A stretch of DNA of 64,000 bases from Bacteroidales bacterium (GTDB lineage Bacteria; Bacteroidota; Bacteroidia; Bacteroidales; P3): positions 201,752 through 265,751 of the forward strand of contig JAFVBB010000010.1 in assembly GCA_017480225.1 (NCBI GenBank), given 5' to 3'. The number at the start of each line of letters is the position of its first letter. Position 1 is the first letter of the stretch. The translations under genes and the position numbers were made by a program. The notes under the pieces were generated by a model, which did not search any database, was not told where the DNA came from, and was given only the letters and a program-made list of their open reading frames with translations. Positions 1 to 9,038 of the stretch are shown here, piece by piece.

Positions 1-26
1 GTGTGACGCATGTGAATTATTTTGCG

Positions 27-34
27 TAATTTTG
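27..34 (+). promoter_or_regulatory. Putative Bacteroidetes -7 element for tig
   Basis: TAATTTTG fits the Bacteroidetes sigma-ABfr -7 consensus TAnnTTTG and lies 55 bases before the trigger factor start. The expected -33 TTTG would fall at the very edge of the window, where only a TGTG (2-5) is seen, so half of the promoter cannot be checked. Confidence 0.5.
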
Positions 35-88
35 CACTTTCATTCGCAATCAAGAATGCACATATATACAACAAATTAAAGATAACCG

Positions 89-1444
89 ATGAACATCACA
101 AGAGAGCAATTGGGTGAGTTGGAGTACCTCGTGAAGGTTGAAATCGAGGAAAAAGACTACATCGAGAAGGTAAAAAAAGAACTGAAAGACTACCAAAAGA
201 AAGCCACCATCCCCGGCTTCCGCCGCGGCATGGCCCCGATGGCACTGATACAACGCATGTACAAGGCGGCCCTGGTTGGTGACACTGTGCAGAACGAACT
301 CAACACCAGCCTCTTCAAGTATATCGACGACGAGAAGTTGCACATCCTTGGAATGCCCATGAGCAACGACGAGCGCACCGGCGAGGTTGATTTCGGCAGC
401 GGTACCGACTTTACTTTCTATTTCAACATTGCGGTGGCACCCGAGTTCGATATCGACTGGAGCAACATCAACGTGGTTTACAATCAGATAAAAGTAAGTT
501 CGAAAGACGTTGAGGCCGAGATCAGCAACATGTGCACACGTTATGGCCGCTTCGAGACCCCGGAAACCGTTGGCAAGGGAGACATCATTTATGGCCGACT
601 GGTAGAACTCGACAAGAAGGGTGAACACAAGGAGGGTGGCGTCGAAACCTTCGTAAGCCTCAATATGCTCAACCTCAAGGATGAGGAACAACTGCCTCTG
701 TTCGAAGGCAAGAAGGCCGACGACGTGGTGCGCTTCAACATGGCCAAGGCTTTTGCCACTGCCGACATAGAGCACGCGCTTCGCATAGACACAGCCGCCG
801 CAAAGAAGTTCAAGAGCGATGTCGAGCTTACGCTGAGCGGCATTTCGCGCGTCATACCCCACGAGGTTGATGCCGACCTGTTCAAACTGGCCTTCCCCAC
901 GCAGGACATCCAAGATGCCGACGCATTCTCGAAAGCTGTCAAAAAGCAGATAGAGCATGACAACGGCAAGCAGAGCGACTATCTCTATGTAAATCAGGTG
1001 CGCAAGGCATTAATTGACCAGTTCAACGCAACCATCCCCGAAGACTTCCTTAAACGCTGGTTCGCAAGCCGTGGCGAGGAGGGAATGACTCCGGAACGCA
1101 TTGAGGAAGAATGGGCCGAGAAGTACCTGCCCTCTCTCAAGTGGGAACTTATTGAAAGCAAACTTGAGGAGATAAAGCCGGTCGAACCCACCAGTAACCA
1201 GATTGTAGACTACATCAAGGACATTCTGCGCCGCAACGACAAGCCTGCCGAAGACGAAACCGCCGAGCAGACCGAACAGCGCCTTGAGCAGGCTGCCCGC
1301 AGCATTGCCGCCGACCGCAAGAATATTTCACAGGTAATAGATACGCTCTATGCCGACAACCTTGCCACCCTCCTGAAAGAGCAGTGCAAACCCACTGTCG
1401 AGAAGGTGAGTGCCAAGGAGTTTGGCGAAAGAGCCAGTGCCTGA
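89..1444 (+). CDS. tig: Trigger factor, ribosome-associated chaperone
   Basis: Ribosome-bound chaperone that shields nascent chains at the exit tunnel. The 451-residue length is normal. The N-terminal ribosome-binding domain carries the signature GFRRG-x-x-P near residues 43-50 (family GFRxGxxP). A middle FKBP-like domain (about 150-250) is recognisable from its GDIIYGRL start but diverges from active PPIases, as I recall is usual in Bacteroidetes. The C-terminal helical arm is rich in Glu, Lys and Gln. The usual clpP-clpX neighbours are not downstream here. Start chosen at the first ATG after a promoter-like element at 27-34; a long stem-loop (1463-1518) follows the stop. Confidence 0.95.
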   Translation: MNITREQLGELEYLVKVEIEEKDYIEKVKKELKDYQKKATIPGFRRGMAPMALIQRMYKAALVGDTVQNELNTSLFKYIDDEKLHILGMPMSNDERTGEVDFGSGTDFTFYFNIAVAPEFDIDWSNINVVYNQIKVSSKDVEAEISNMCTRYGRFETPETVGKGDIIYGRLVELDKKGEHKEGGVETFVSLNMLNLKDEEQLPLFEGKKADDVVRFNMAKAFATADIEHALRIDTAAAKKFKSDVELTLSGISRVIPHEVDADLFKLAFPTQDIQDADAFSKAVKKQIEHDNGKQSDYLYVNQVRKALIDQFNATIPEDFLKRWFASRGEEGMTPERIEEEWAEKYLPSLKWELIESKLEEIKPVEPTSNQIVDYIKDILRRNDKPAEDETAEQTEQRLEQAARSIAADRKNISQVIDTLYADNLATLLKEQCKPTVEKVSAKEFGERASA

Positions 1445-1462
1445 CAGCCTTGACGGCAGACA

Positions 1463-1518
1463 CGAAAGGTTGGTCGGCCCAATGCACACCCTAAGCGCAT
1501 TGGCCTATCGACCTTTCG
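1463..1518 (+). terminator. Stem-loop after tig
   Basis: An imperfect inverted repeat of about 22 bp, left arm starting CGAAAGG and right arm ending CCTTTCG, with a loop of about 9 nt, is followed by CTTTAT. It lies between the tig stop and the next start, so a transcription terminator or processing hairpin is likely. The T-run is short. Confidence 0.55.
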
Positions 1519-1541
1519 CTTTATAAACAATGCAACACAAC

Positions 1542-2744
1542 ATGAAGAAGACTGTATTGACAATCGTGGCCATCATTGGTGCAGCCTGCGCCATGGCACA
1601 AGAGAACGATGGCCTGGTCTACCCCAACACCTTCTACGCCTCGGCGTCGGTCGGAGGAACTGCCTACTCACACAGTGGCACGGCCAGCTTCGGTGCACCA
1701 TCCGTCGACATCACAGGCGGCGTGTGGTTGGCCAGTCCTTTGGCTTTCCAACTGGCAGCCGACGGCATCATGGCACCAGCCTCCAACGGAAACGACGCGC
1801 TGTTCTTCGCCTTCAGTGCCGAGTTCAAATGGGACGTCAACTCAACCTTCTTCCACATCTACAACAAACGTTTCCTCAGCCCCATACCTTTCTATCCTGT
1901 AGTTGGACTTGGCCCCATGCTGCGTGTCAACACTACCGGCACCGGAGCCCTTGACTACTCACTGGACATTTCTCTTGGACTACAGGCTCCCATGCGAATA
2001 AACGACCACATGGACGCCGTTCTGCAATACAAGTGCTTCCTGTTGCCACAGGGCTTCGACAACTCACATGGCGACAACTACATCCATACACTCGGCTTGG
2101 GTGTACAACTGCGGCAGGGTGCCGATCCCTACCATCGCCGCACCGAACGCTACACTCGCTCCATAGCCGAAGACTGGTTCATGGGGGTGGGTATTGGGCC
2201 AAACTACTCCGCATTCGACATCTTCACCAACCCCAACCGTGGCGGCCTGTCGATGGTTGGCATCAGCCCAGAATTGATGGTTGGGCGCAACTTCAGCAGC
2301 TTTTGGGCATTACGCCTGTCGCTGTGCGGTCTGTCGGCGCACGAGCATTACGACACTGTGAATGAAGCGGCCGGAGCATCATACCGCTACTCTTTCTTCC
2401 ACGCCGACCTCATGCTCAACATCAGCAATCTCATCCTGCGCGGACGCGGCGTGAGGTTCAATGCCCTGCCCTATCTCGGAGCAGGCCCCATTTGGCGCTA
2501 CGACATGATGAAGTTCGAGGTGGCGGCAAACGCGGGAGTCACCCTGCGCTACTTCATCAGCCGCAAAAGCGACATCTACATGGACATGCGCTACGTGATG
2601 GTGACCCCGTCGCTGGCTGGCGGATTAGGGCCCTCCGGGCACAGCTATGGATGCGGCCTGCCCAGCGTCACATTCGGCTATATCTACAACTTCGGACATA
2701 ACACAACCCGCTACCGCATCCCACTCGACAAACTGGTGAAATAA
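1542..2744 (+). CDS. Outer-membrane-like protein of unknown function
   Basis: 400 residues from the chosen ATG, which starts MKKTVLTIVAIIGAACAMAQ, a clear signal peptide; an ATG 12 bases upstream would only add MQHN. The mature part is rich in aromatic/glycine strands (for example GVGIGPNYSAF, LPYLGAGPIWRY, VTFGYIYNFG) with alternating polarity, as in beta-barrel outer membrane proteins. It appears to fall into two similar-sized halves. I do not recognise a named family. It ends 13 bases before porX and could be co-transcribed with it, which invites, but does not prove, a link to the cell envelope or type IX secretion. Confidence 0.6.
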   Translation: MKKTVLTIVAIIGAACAMAQENDGLVYPNTFYASASVGGTAYSHSGTASFGAPSVDITGGVWLASPLAFQLAADGIMAPASNGNDALFFAFSAEFKWDVNSTFFHIYNKRFLSPIPFYPVVGLGPMLRVNTTGTGALDYSLDISLGLQAPMRINDHMDAVLQYKCFLLPQGFDNSHGDNYIHTLGLGVQLRQGADPYHRRTERYTRSIAEDWFMGVGIGPNYSAFDIFTNPNRGGLSMVGISPELMVGRNFSSFWALRLSLCGLSAHEHYDTVNEAAGASYRYSFFHADLMLNISNLILRGRGVRFNALPYLGAGPIWRYDMMKFEVAANAGVTLRYFISRKSDIYMDMRYVMVTPSLAGGLGPSGHSYGCGLPSVTFGYIYNFGHNTTRYRIPLDKLVK

Positions 2745-2757
2745 CAACATCCAACCC

Positions 2758-4302
2758 ATGAGCACCACTATACTTTGGGCAGACGACGAAATCGACCTGC
2801 TGCGCCCACACATTTTGTTCCTTGAGGAGAAAGGCTACACCGTGACTCCAGTGATGTCCGGGCGCGACGCACTCGACGAGATAGAGGCATCACTGCCCGA
2901 CCTCGTGTTCCTCGACGAACAGATGCCTGGCATGTCGGGCATCGACACCCTGAAAGCCATTAAGCAGCGCCACCCTCAGCTGCCGGTGGTCATGATTACC
3001 AAGAGTGAGGAAGAGCACATCATGGACGATGCCTTGGGCGGCAAAATATCCGACTATCTCATCAAACCTGTCAACCCAAACCAAATACTCCTCACCGTAA
3101 AGAAACACACCGAGCGCGCCAGGCTGCAAAGCGAGAGCAGCACCATGAGCTACCAGCAGCAGTTCCGCGAGATCGGTATGCAGATAGGCAGCCTGCGTAC
3201 GGCTTCACAGTGGATGGAGATGTACCGCCGGCTGGTATACTGGGACATCGAGCTGGCCTCCACCGACGACGACAACATACACGGCATCTTCCTCGACCAA
3301 CGGCGCGAGGCAGAGGCGCAATTCTGCCGTTTCTACGAGGCAAACTACACCGACTGGCTTGCCGGTCGTGGCGAGAAGCCACTAATGAGCCAGACTGTGC
3401 TGCGTGAACGGCTCTTCCCCATGCTCGACCGCCCAACATTCCTTATCGTCATCGACAACTTCCGTTACGACCAGTGGAAGTATGTGCAACCGCTGGTGGA
3501 ACGCTATTTCCGCGTCGAAGCCGACGAGATGTACTGCACTATTCTGCCCACCACAACCCAGTTTGCACGCAACGCCATGTTCGCAGGGCTGATGCCATCG
3601 GAGATTGAGCGCAAATACCCGCAATACTGGGTCAACGAGGACGAGCAGGGCTGGAAGAACCAGTATGAGAACGAGCTCCTCGACGAGAACCTGCGACGCA
3701 ACGGCATCGGAATCAAGCACACATACAACAAGGTGCTCAACGCGCAGTTCGGGAAGAAACTGGTCGACCGCCTGCCTGAACTGATGCAGTCCAGGCTTAA
3801 CGTGATTATTTACAATTTCATCGACATGCTTTCGCACGCGCGCACCGACAGCGACATCGTGCGCGAGTTGGCTGAGAACGAGCGTGCCTACCGCTCGCTG
3901 ACCCTTTCGTGGATGGAGCATTCGCCACTGCTTGAGATAATGAAAGCCCTTTCGGAGCGCGACGTGCGAGTGGTCATCACCACCGACCACGGCTCGGTGA
4001 GGGTCGACAAACCAGTGAAGGTCAAGGGCGATCGCGGCGTGAGCGTCAACCTGCGCTACAAGCAAGGCCGACTGCTCGACTACAACCCGCGCGAGGTGTT
4101 TGAGGTAAAAGAACCGGCCACCGTCTTCCTGCCGCGCAGACACGTCACCAGCCCCTACATCTTCGCGCGCGGAGCCGAATTCTTCGCCTACCCGAACAAC
4201 TACAACGAATACGTGCGCTATTACACAGGCACCTTCCAGCACGGAGGCCTCTCCATGGAGGAATGCCTGGTGCCATTCGTCAGCCTGCGGCCAAGGGGTT
4301 AG
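2758..4302 (+). CDS. porX: PorX-like response regulator with PglZ domain
   Basis: Two-domain regulator. Residues 1-120 form a CheY-like receiver with acidic pair D9/D10, phosphoacceptor D53 (FLDEQMPGMSG) and the switch segment VVMITKSEEE. Residues about 200-510 form a PglZ/alkaline-phosphatase-superfamily domain, with metal-binding motifs visible in FLIVIDNFRYD and VITTDHGSV. This architecture and the 514-residue length match PorX, which with the kinase PorY controls type IX secretion genes in Porphyromonas and relatives. No PorY lies in the window. Its stop shares four bases (TTAG) with the convergent topB stop. The large adhesin at 57166-63975 is a plausible secretion client. Confidence 0.9.
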   Translation: MSTTILWADDEIDLLRPHILFLEEKGYTVTPVMSGRDALDEIEASLPDLVFLDEQMPGMSGIDTLKAIKQRHPQLPVVMITKSEEEHIMDDALGGKISDYLIKPVNPNQILLTVKKHTERARLQSESSTMSYQQQFREIGMQIGSLRTASQWMEMYRRLVYWDIELASTDDDNIHGIFLDQRREAEAQFCRFYEANYTDWLAGRGEKPLMSQTVLRERLFPMLDRPTFLIVIDNFRYDQWKYVQPLVERYFRVEADEMYCTILPTTTQFARNAMFAGLMPSEIERKYPQYWVNEDEQGWKNQYENELLDENLRRNGIGIKHTYNKVLNAQFGKKLVDRLPELMQSRLNVIIYNFIDMLSHARTDSDIVRELAENERAYRSLTLSWMEHSPLLEIMKALSERDVRVVITTDHGSVRVDKPVKVKGDRGVSVNLRYKQGRLLDYNPREVFEVKEPATVFLPRRHVTSPYIFARGAEFFAYPNNYNEYVRYYTGTFQHGGLSMEECLVPFVSLRPRG

Positions 4303-6092
4303 GATGGCTGGCCACCGGCCATGACCTCGTGCACTATGCCGGCCACCATCTGCTTTAGCTCGTCGATAAACTGCGCCGCCGGAAACCGGTGTGCCTCAAT
4401 GTCGCGCAGTTTCTTCTCCCACTGCCCTGTAAGCTCGACGCTTTTCAGCAGGTCGTTCTTTATCGTGGCTATCAGCTCAATGCCAGTCTCTGTCGGCACC
4501 AGGCTTTTGCGCACCTTGCTGATATATTGCCTTTTGTAGAGTGTCTCTATGATTGCCGCCCTCGTCGACGGCCGCCCTATGCCGTTGGCCTTCAGGGCAT
4601 CGCGCAACTCGTCGTCGGCCACCGTCTTGCCCGCCGTCTCCATGGCGCGAAGAAGAGTGGCCTCGGTGTAGGGCTTTGGCGGCGTGGTCTGCTTCTCCGC
4701 AAGCTGTGGCTCATGGGGGCCGCTCTCGCCCTTCTTGAAATCAGGCAGTGCCTGCTCCTCGTCGTCTTTCCTGCCCTCGTCGTCTGCCGCGGCCTGCCTT
4801 CCGCCGAACACCGCGCGCCAGCCTTCATCAAGTATCTGCTTGCCGGTAGCCTTGAACTCCACTTCCTCCACCTCGCCCAGCACAGTAGTCGTCGAGAACT
4901 TGCAGTCGGGGTAGAACACAGCCACAAACCGTCGCGCCACCATGTCGAACACGCGCTTCTCGTCGAGGCTCAGGCTTGCGCTTTGCGGGTCTTGGCCGGT
5001 GGGGATGATGGCATGGTGGTCGGTGACCTTGCTGCTGTCGAACACCTTCTTGCTCTTGCGCAGCCTCGAGCCCATAAGCGGTGCCACCAGCGGAGCGTAT
5101 GGCACCAGGCCCTGCAATATTCGCGGACAGCGGGCGTAGATGTCGTCGCTGAGGTAGGTGGTGTCCACGCGCGGATAGGTGGTGAGTTTCTTCTCGTAGA
5201 GGCTTTGTATGATTTTCAGAGTGTCGTCAGCCGAAAGCGAGTACTTCTTGTTGCACTCCACCTGCAGCGACGTCAAGTCAAAAAGCCTGGGCGGAGCCTC
5301 CGTACCAGCCTTCTGCTGCACGTCGGCCACCGTGAAGTCCTTGCCCCTCACCGCAGCCAAGGCCCGCTCGCCGTCGTCAATCTTCTTGATCTTCCCTTTG
5401 GTACTGGTGAACACCACGCCGCGATAGAGCGTCGACAGCACCCAGTACTTCTCCGGCTTGAAGTTGGCAATCTCGAAGTGGCGGCTCACAATCATGGCCA
5501 GCGTCGGGGTCTGCACGCGGCCTATCGAGAGCACCTGTCCCCGGCGCGTGGCGAACTTGAGGGTGTAGAGGCGCGTGGCGTTCATGCCAAGCAGCCAGTC
5601 GCCTATGGCGCGGCACAGGCCAGCCTCGTAGAGGCTTTGGTACTCCTCCTGCGGTTTTAGGCTGGCAAACGCCTCGCGGATGGCCTCCTCCGTGAGGCTC
5701 GACACCCACAGCCGCATCACAGGGCAGCGTGCCTGCGCCTTCTGCATCACCCACCGCTGTATCAGCTCGCCCTCCTGCCCCGCGTCGCCACAGTTGATGA
5801 TGCTGTCGGCAGACTGCATCAGCCGCTCTATGGTGCGGAACTGCTTCTCGTAGCCGTCGTTGTCAATGAGCTTGATTCCGAACCTTGGCGGCACCATTGG
5901 CAGCGCGGACAGGCTCCACTTGCGCCAGTAGTCGGTGTAGTCGTGCGGCTCCTTGAGGCAGCACAGGTGGCCGTAGGTCCATGTAACCTGGTAGCCGTTG
6001 CCCTCCATGTAGCCGCTGTGGCTCTCGGTGGCACCAAGCACACGCGCAATCTCGCGCGCCACCGACGGCTTCTCTGCGATGCACACAATCAT
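4299..6092 (-). CDS. topB: DNA topoisomerase III (type IA)
   Basis: Relaxes and decatenates DNA through single-strand passage. The Toprim domain starts MIVCIAEKPS (catalytic Glu7). The acidic triad region reads GDAGQEGE, so the usual second Asp of DxD is Gly; from memory this wording is shared by chromosomal TopB of Bacteroides. The active-site tyrosine lies in TTYPRVDTTYLS and the late motif GIGRPSTRAAI is intact. 597 residues with no C-terminal zinc fingers, a normal size for this branch. It overlaps the TIGR02757 gene upstream by 4 bases and ends on the porX stop, so no terminator fits between the two convergent genes. Confidence 0.93.
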   Translation of the reverse strand: MIVCIAEKPSVAREIARVLGATESHSGYMEGNGYQVTWTYGHLCCLKEPHDYTDYWRKWSLSALPMVPPRFGIKLIDNDGYEKQFRTIERLMQSADSIINCGDAGQEGELIQRWVMQKAQARCPVMRLWVSSLTEEAIREAFASLKPQEEYQSLYEAGLCRAIGDWLLGMNATRLYTLKFATRRGQVLSIGRVQTPTLAMIVSRHFEIANFKPEKYWVLSTLYRGVVFTSTKGKIKKIDDGERALAAVRGKDFTVADVQQKAGTEAPPRLFDLTSLQVECNKKYSLSADDTLKIIQSLYEKKLTTYPRVDTTYLSDDIYARCPRILQGLVPYAPLVAPLMGSRLRKSKKVFDSSKVTDHHAIIPTGQDPQSASLSLDEKRVFDMVARRFVAVFYPDCKFSTTTVLGEVEEVEFKATGKQILDEGWRAVFGGRQAAADDEGRKDDEEQALPDFKKGESGPHEPQLAEKQTTPPKPYTEATLLRAMETAGKTVADDELRDALKANGIGRPSTRAAIIETLYKRQYISKVRKSLVPTETGIELIATIKNDLLKSVELTGQWEKKLRDIEAHRFPAAQFIDELKQMVAGIVHEVMAGGQPS

Positions 6093-6868
6093 AGGCCGAC
6101 CTGTTTTTCGCGCTGCACGCCGTAGCCGAACAGGGCGAAGTCGGCACGCAGCGGGTCGTCGGGGAACACGCCGGCAACCGTGGCCGTAAGCCGCAGCGCC
6201 GCGCCCATCGATGCCGTGCGCCCATGGCAGAGGCCCAGGCGCGCCGCCTCGGTGAGCACATGGGTGTCGAGCGGCATTATCAGCGACCGCCTGTCAACGA
6301 AGCCGCTCCACAGCCCGAGGTCGACCGGCGAGCCGTCACGAGCCATCCACCGCAGGAACATGCACAGCCGCTTGCAGGCCGAGACCGTGCCGCCAGGCAC
6401 AACCCGGCCGTCGCCGTGGGCGGAGAACCACGACGTCGTCAGCGCAAGGGCGCGCATCGCCGTGCCGTCGCCATGGCGGGCCACGTATGCGCCCAGCGAG
6501 CCGTGCTCGGCCAACAGCTGCCTGTAGGCGCCGAGGAAGGCGTTCATGGCGCCGTTGCTGTAGAGCCTGTAGAACGGGCTGCTGTCACCTGGGCGCAGCA
6601 CCTGCGCGTAGGCGCCCTCGAGCACCCAGCGGTGCATCGCTCCGCCGCACAAGTCGAACAGCAGGCCTATCTTCTTCATGAACTGCGGCCTGCTGCCGTA
6701 GCTCAGCGCCTGGGCCACGAAGGCCACCGCCTCGCGGTCGGCGTCGCCAGTGCACTGGTGCATCCACCACGAGGGGTCACCCTCGAGGAAGGCCGCCGTC
6801 TCGTAGCGTCCGGCCAAGTCCACGAGCAACTGCCGGGTGTGGTCGTCAATGGGTTGGGTTGTAGTCAT
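6089..6868 (-). CDS. TIGR02757 (DUF2400) family protein
   Basis: 259 residues matching the TIGR02757 family common in Bacteroidetes: opening LVDLAGRYETAAFLEGDPSW, FVAQALSYGSRPQFMKKIG, the region KRLCMFLRWMARDG and the later MPLDTHVLTEAARLGL. No experimentally settled function is known to me. The helical pattern and the LRWMxR/PLDTHV segments recall the HhH-GPD DNA glycosylase fold, which would fit co-transcription with topB (4-base overlap), but that is inference. The preferred start is the ATG at 6868, with an alternative only far downstream. Confidence 0.85.
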   Translation of the reverse strand: MTTTQPIDDHTRQLLVDLAGRYETAAFLEGDPSWWMHQCTGDADREAVAFVAQALSYGSRPQFMKKIGLLFDLCGGAMHRWVLEGAYAQVLRPGDSSPFYRLYSNGAMNAFLGAYRQLLAEHGSLGAYVARHGDGTAMRALALTTSWFSAHGDGRVVPGGTVSACKRLCMFLRWMARDGSPVDLGLWSGFVDRRSLIMPLDTHVLTEAARLGLCHGRTASMGAALRLTATVAGVFPDDPLRADFALFGYGVQREKQVGL

Positions 6869-7044
6869 AGCGGTCGGTCGCAGCGGGGCACCCGCCCACG
6901 CTGCCTACAAACAAGAAGACTCCGCCGTCGGATGGTCGGAGCCTTCAAGTCTAAAACAAATTACCTTTTCTTTGTCAAGGCAAAGGGACGGCCTGTGGCC
7001 ACCCCGGTCGGCGCGACGCGGGGACGAAAGCCCCGCCCGCCACC

Positions 7045-7308
7045 TTACTCCGCCTTCTTGGCGTAGCGTTTGTACTTCGACATGAACTTGTCGACGCGGC
7101 CTGCGGTGTCGACGAGCTTCAGCTTGCCGGTGAAGAAGGGGTGCGACGTGTTTGAAATCTCAAGCTTCACAACCGGGTACTCCTTGCCGTCGGTGAAAAC
7201 GACGGTCTCCTTGGTGCTGGCGCAGCTCTTGGTGAGGATCATGTTGTCGTTTGACATGTCCTTGAACACCACCAGGCGATAGTTTTCGGGATGGATTCCT
7301 TTTTTCAT
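7045..7308 (-). CDS. rpmE2: 50S ribosomal protein L31 type B
   Basis: 87 residues starting [17 protein letters not shown], with the internal [11 protein letters not shown] motif and a C-terminal [15 protein letters not shown]. It lacks the CxxC zinc pair of type A L31, so it is the zinc-independent type B protein, a large-subunit component at the central protuberance. It stands alone with its own promoter-like element (7382-7417). Downstream on its strand there is a small GC hairpin (7018-7036) but no T-run, so the terminator is unclear. Confidence 0.96.
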   Translation of the reverse strand: MKKGIHPENYRLVVFKDMSNDNMILTKSCASTKETVVFTDGKEYPVVKLEISNTSHPFFTGKLKLVDTAGRVDKFMSKYKRYAKKAE

Positions 7309-7381
7309 CGTGTCTGTTTTTGCCGTCTAGCCAACTGGTTGCCAGACGATTGTTATTATTCGTGTTACAATTTTCGTGGTG

Positions 7382-7417
7382 CAAAGTTACGAACATTTCC
7401 CGACATGGCAAAACAAA
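7382..7417 (-). promoter_or_regulatory. Putative promoter of rpmE2
   Basis: Read on the minus strand, TTTG (7414-7417) is followed 28 bases on by TAACTTTG (7382-7389), matching the Bacteroidetes TTTG / TAnnTTTG promoter with normal spacing. It places transcription start about 70 bases before the L31 ATG. Confidence 0.6.
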
Positions 7418-7631
7418 ACCGCACCTTTTCAGCAAAATATTTATCAACAGCCTCCCCTGCCCCGCCCCGAAACACATGCAAGCACGACACCGCGCGGACG
7501 CGAAACCGGCAATGAGAGCAAGACTGCCATCAGACTGATTGATATACAACGCATTACACAAACCGAGAAGCCACAAGAAAGCAGGGGGCAAATCCTTAAT
7601 CTGAAAAGGACTGTAAATCAACCATAAAGCA

Positions 7632-7703
7632 AGACCAACTCCTACTCAACTCCTACTCATCGCCTACCCAACACTTAGTCATGCACTACTCTAGTAGGAG
7701 ATG
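7632..7703 (-). repeat. 72-bp repeat family 2, copy 1
   Basis: Read on the minus strand it begins CATCTCCTACT and ends with two exact 11-nt units GAGTAGGAGTT followed by GGTCT, preceded by two diverged 11-nt units. A second copy of identical length is at 44698-44769. Outer CATCTCCTACT can pair with the GAGTAGGAG units, so a hairpin is possible. Neither copy is linked to a transposase. Confidence 0.75.
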
Positions 7704-7873
7704 ACAAGATGAAGAGCAGTACTTGACAAGTATTTCACCTTGCCTTGACAGCGCTTTGGCAGGCGGCACTGAGCGGGGCGGAAATCATTTTGGCACGGCG
7801 CACAATAAACCCGGCACAGCGGCGTTGTAAGGGCTGCTAACCGGAATTGACAAACATACACAACTAAACAATC

Positions 7874-8974
7874 ATGGCACTAAAACGAGTGATGGTTCTG
7901 ACCGGCGGCGGCGACTGCCCGGGACTGAACGCAGTGATAAGGGGCATCGTGAAGAGAGCCGCGCAGGCGAGCGAGTGGGAGGTAATAGGCTGCGTGGAGT
8001 CGTTCAACGGTGTGCTCCGCGAGCCGACAGAGGTAGTTATGCTCGGCGAGAAAGATGTGGAGGGTCTGCAGATACAGGGCGGCACCATACTGGGCACCAC
8101 CAACAAGGGCGGCCCATTCGCCTGGCCGGTGAAGGAGCCCGACGGCTCGTGGACCACCGTGGACCGCAGCGACGAGATGCTGCGCAAGCTGCAGTACATG
8201 GAAGTGGACGCCGTGATCAACATCGGCGGCGACGGCTCGCAGCGCATCTCGCTCGGCCTGGCGCAGAAGGGGCTGAACGTGGTCGGCGTGCCGAAGACCA
8301 TCGACAACGACCTCTCGCTCACCGACTACACCTTCGGCTTCCAGACCGCCGTGCAGATATGCACCGACGCCATCGACAAGCTGGTGACCACCGCAGCCTC
8401 GCACAACCGAGTGTTCATACTTGAGGTGATGGGGCGCGACGCGGGCTGGATAGCCCTGCACAGCGCCATTGCGGGCGGCGCCGACGTGTGCCTCATACCC
8501 GAGATACCATACGACATAGAGAAGGTGAAGGCCAGGATAGAGCAGCGCTACAACAAGCGCCACGGCTACTGCATCATAGTGGTGGCCGAGGGCGCCGTGC
8601 CGAAGGGCGGCAGCGTGGTGGGCACCGACATCGGCGAGGTGGGCTACCAGCACGTGAAGCTGGGCGGCGTGGGCGAGCAGCTGGCCGCCGACCTCAAGGC
8701 AGCAGGCGTGGAGCACGACATACGCTACACCATTCTCGGCCACCTGCAGCGCGGCGGTACCCCGATAGCCTTCGACCGCGTGCTGGCCACCGAGTTTGGC
8801 GTGCGCGCCATGGAGTTCGTCATGGAGGGGCGCTTCGGCCAAATGGTGGCCTACCACCACCCCGACGTCGTAGGCATACCCCTCGAGGAGGCCGTCCGCG
8901 AGCAGAACCTCGTGGCTCCCGACAGCCGGCTTGTGCACACCGCCAAGGGTGTGGGCATAGAGTTCGGCGACTGA
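7874..8974 (+). CDS. pfkA: 6-phosphofructokinase, group III type
   Basis: Phosphorylates fructose 6-phosphate in glycolysis. 366 residues. Seen motifs: LTGGGDCPGLNAVI at 9-22, GGDGS at 118-122, PKTIDND at 140-146 with catalytic Asp, and MGRDAGW. Phosphoryl-donor choice in this family depends on two sites: Gly121 (here Gly, as in ATP enzymes; Asp in PPi enzymes) and Lys141 (Lys as in PPi enzymes; Gly in classic ATP enzymes). The mix points to an ATP-preferring enzyme of the long group III branch, but the donor is not settled by sequence. It is followed 64 bases later by a flavoprotein gene. Confidence 0.92.
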   Translation: MALKRVMVLTGGGDCPGLNAVIRGIVKRAAQASEWEVIGCVESFNGVLREPTEVVMLGEKDVEGLQIQGGTILGTTNKGGPFAWPVKEPDGSWTTVDRSDEMLRKLQYMEVDAVINIGGDGSQRISLGLAQKGLNVVGVPKTIDNDLSLTDYTFGFQTAVQICTDAIDKLVTTAASHNRVFILEVMGRDAGWIALHSAIAGGADVCLIPEIPYDIEKVKARIEQRYNKRHGYCIIVVAEGAVPKGGSVVGTDIGEVGYQHVKLGGVGEQLAADLKAAGVEHDIRYTILGHLQRGGTPIAFDRVLATEFGVRAMEFVMEGRFGQMVAYHHPDVVGIPLEEAVREQNLVAPDSRLVHTAKGVGIEFGD

Positions 8975-9038
8975 AGCCCGCGCCTCGTGGCCGTTGCCTC
9001 AGCCCGCACCACGGCAACAGCCATCACAAACAACAACA

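Larger units (their letters stand above)
7309..7873. other. Intergenic region between rpmE2 and pfk
   Basis: 565 bases between divergent genes. It holds the rpmE2 promoter-like element (7382-7417) and one copy of a 72-bp repeat (7632-7703). The remaining 170 bases before pfk show no convincing ORF, tRNA or promoter consensus. Reading frames here are short and of random composition. Confidence 0.6.

Noticed and set aside
7018-7036. GC hairpin downstream of rpmE2 as a terminator
   Set aside because: Only a 6-bp stem (GCGGGG/CCCCGC) with no T-run on the minus strand.
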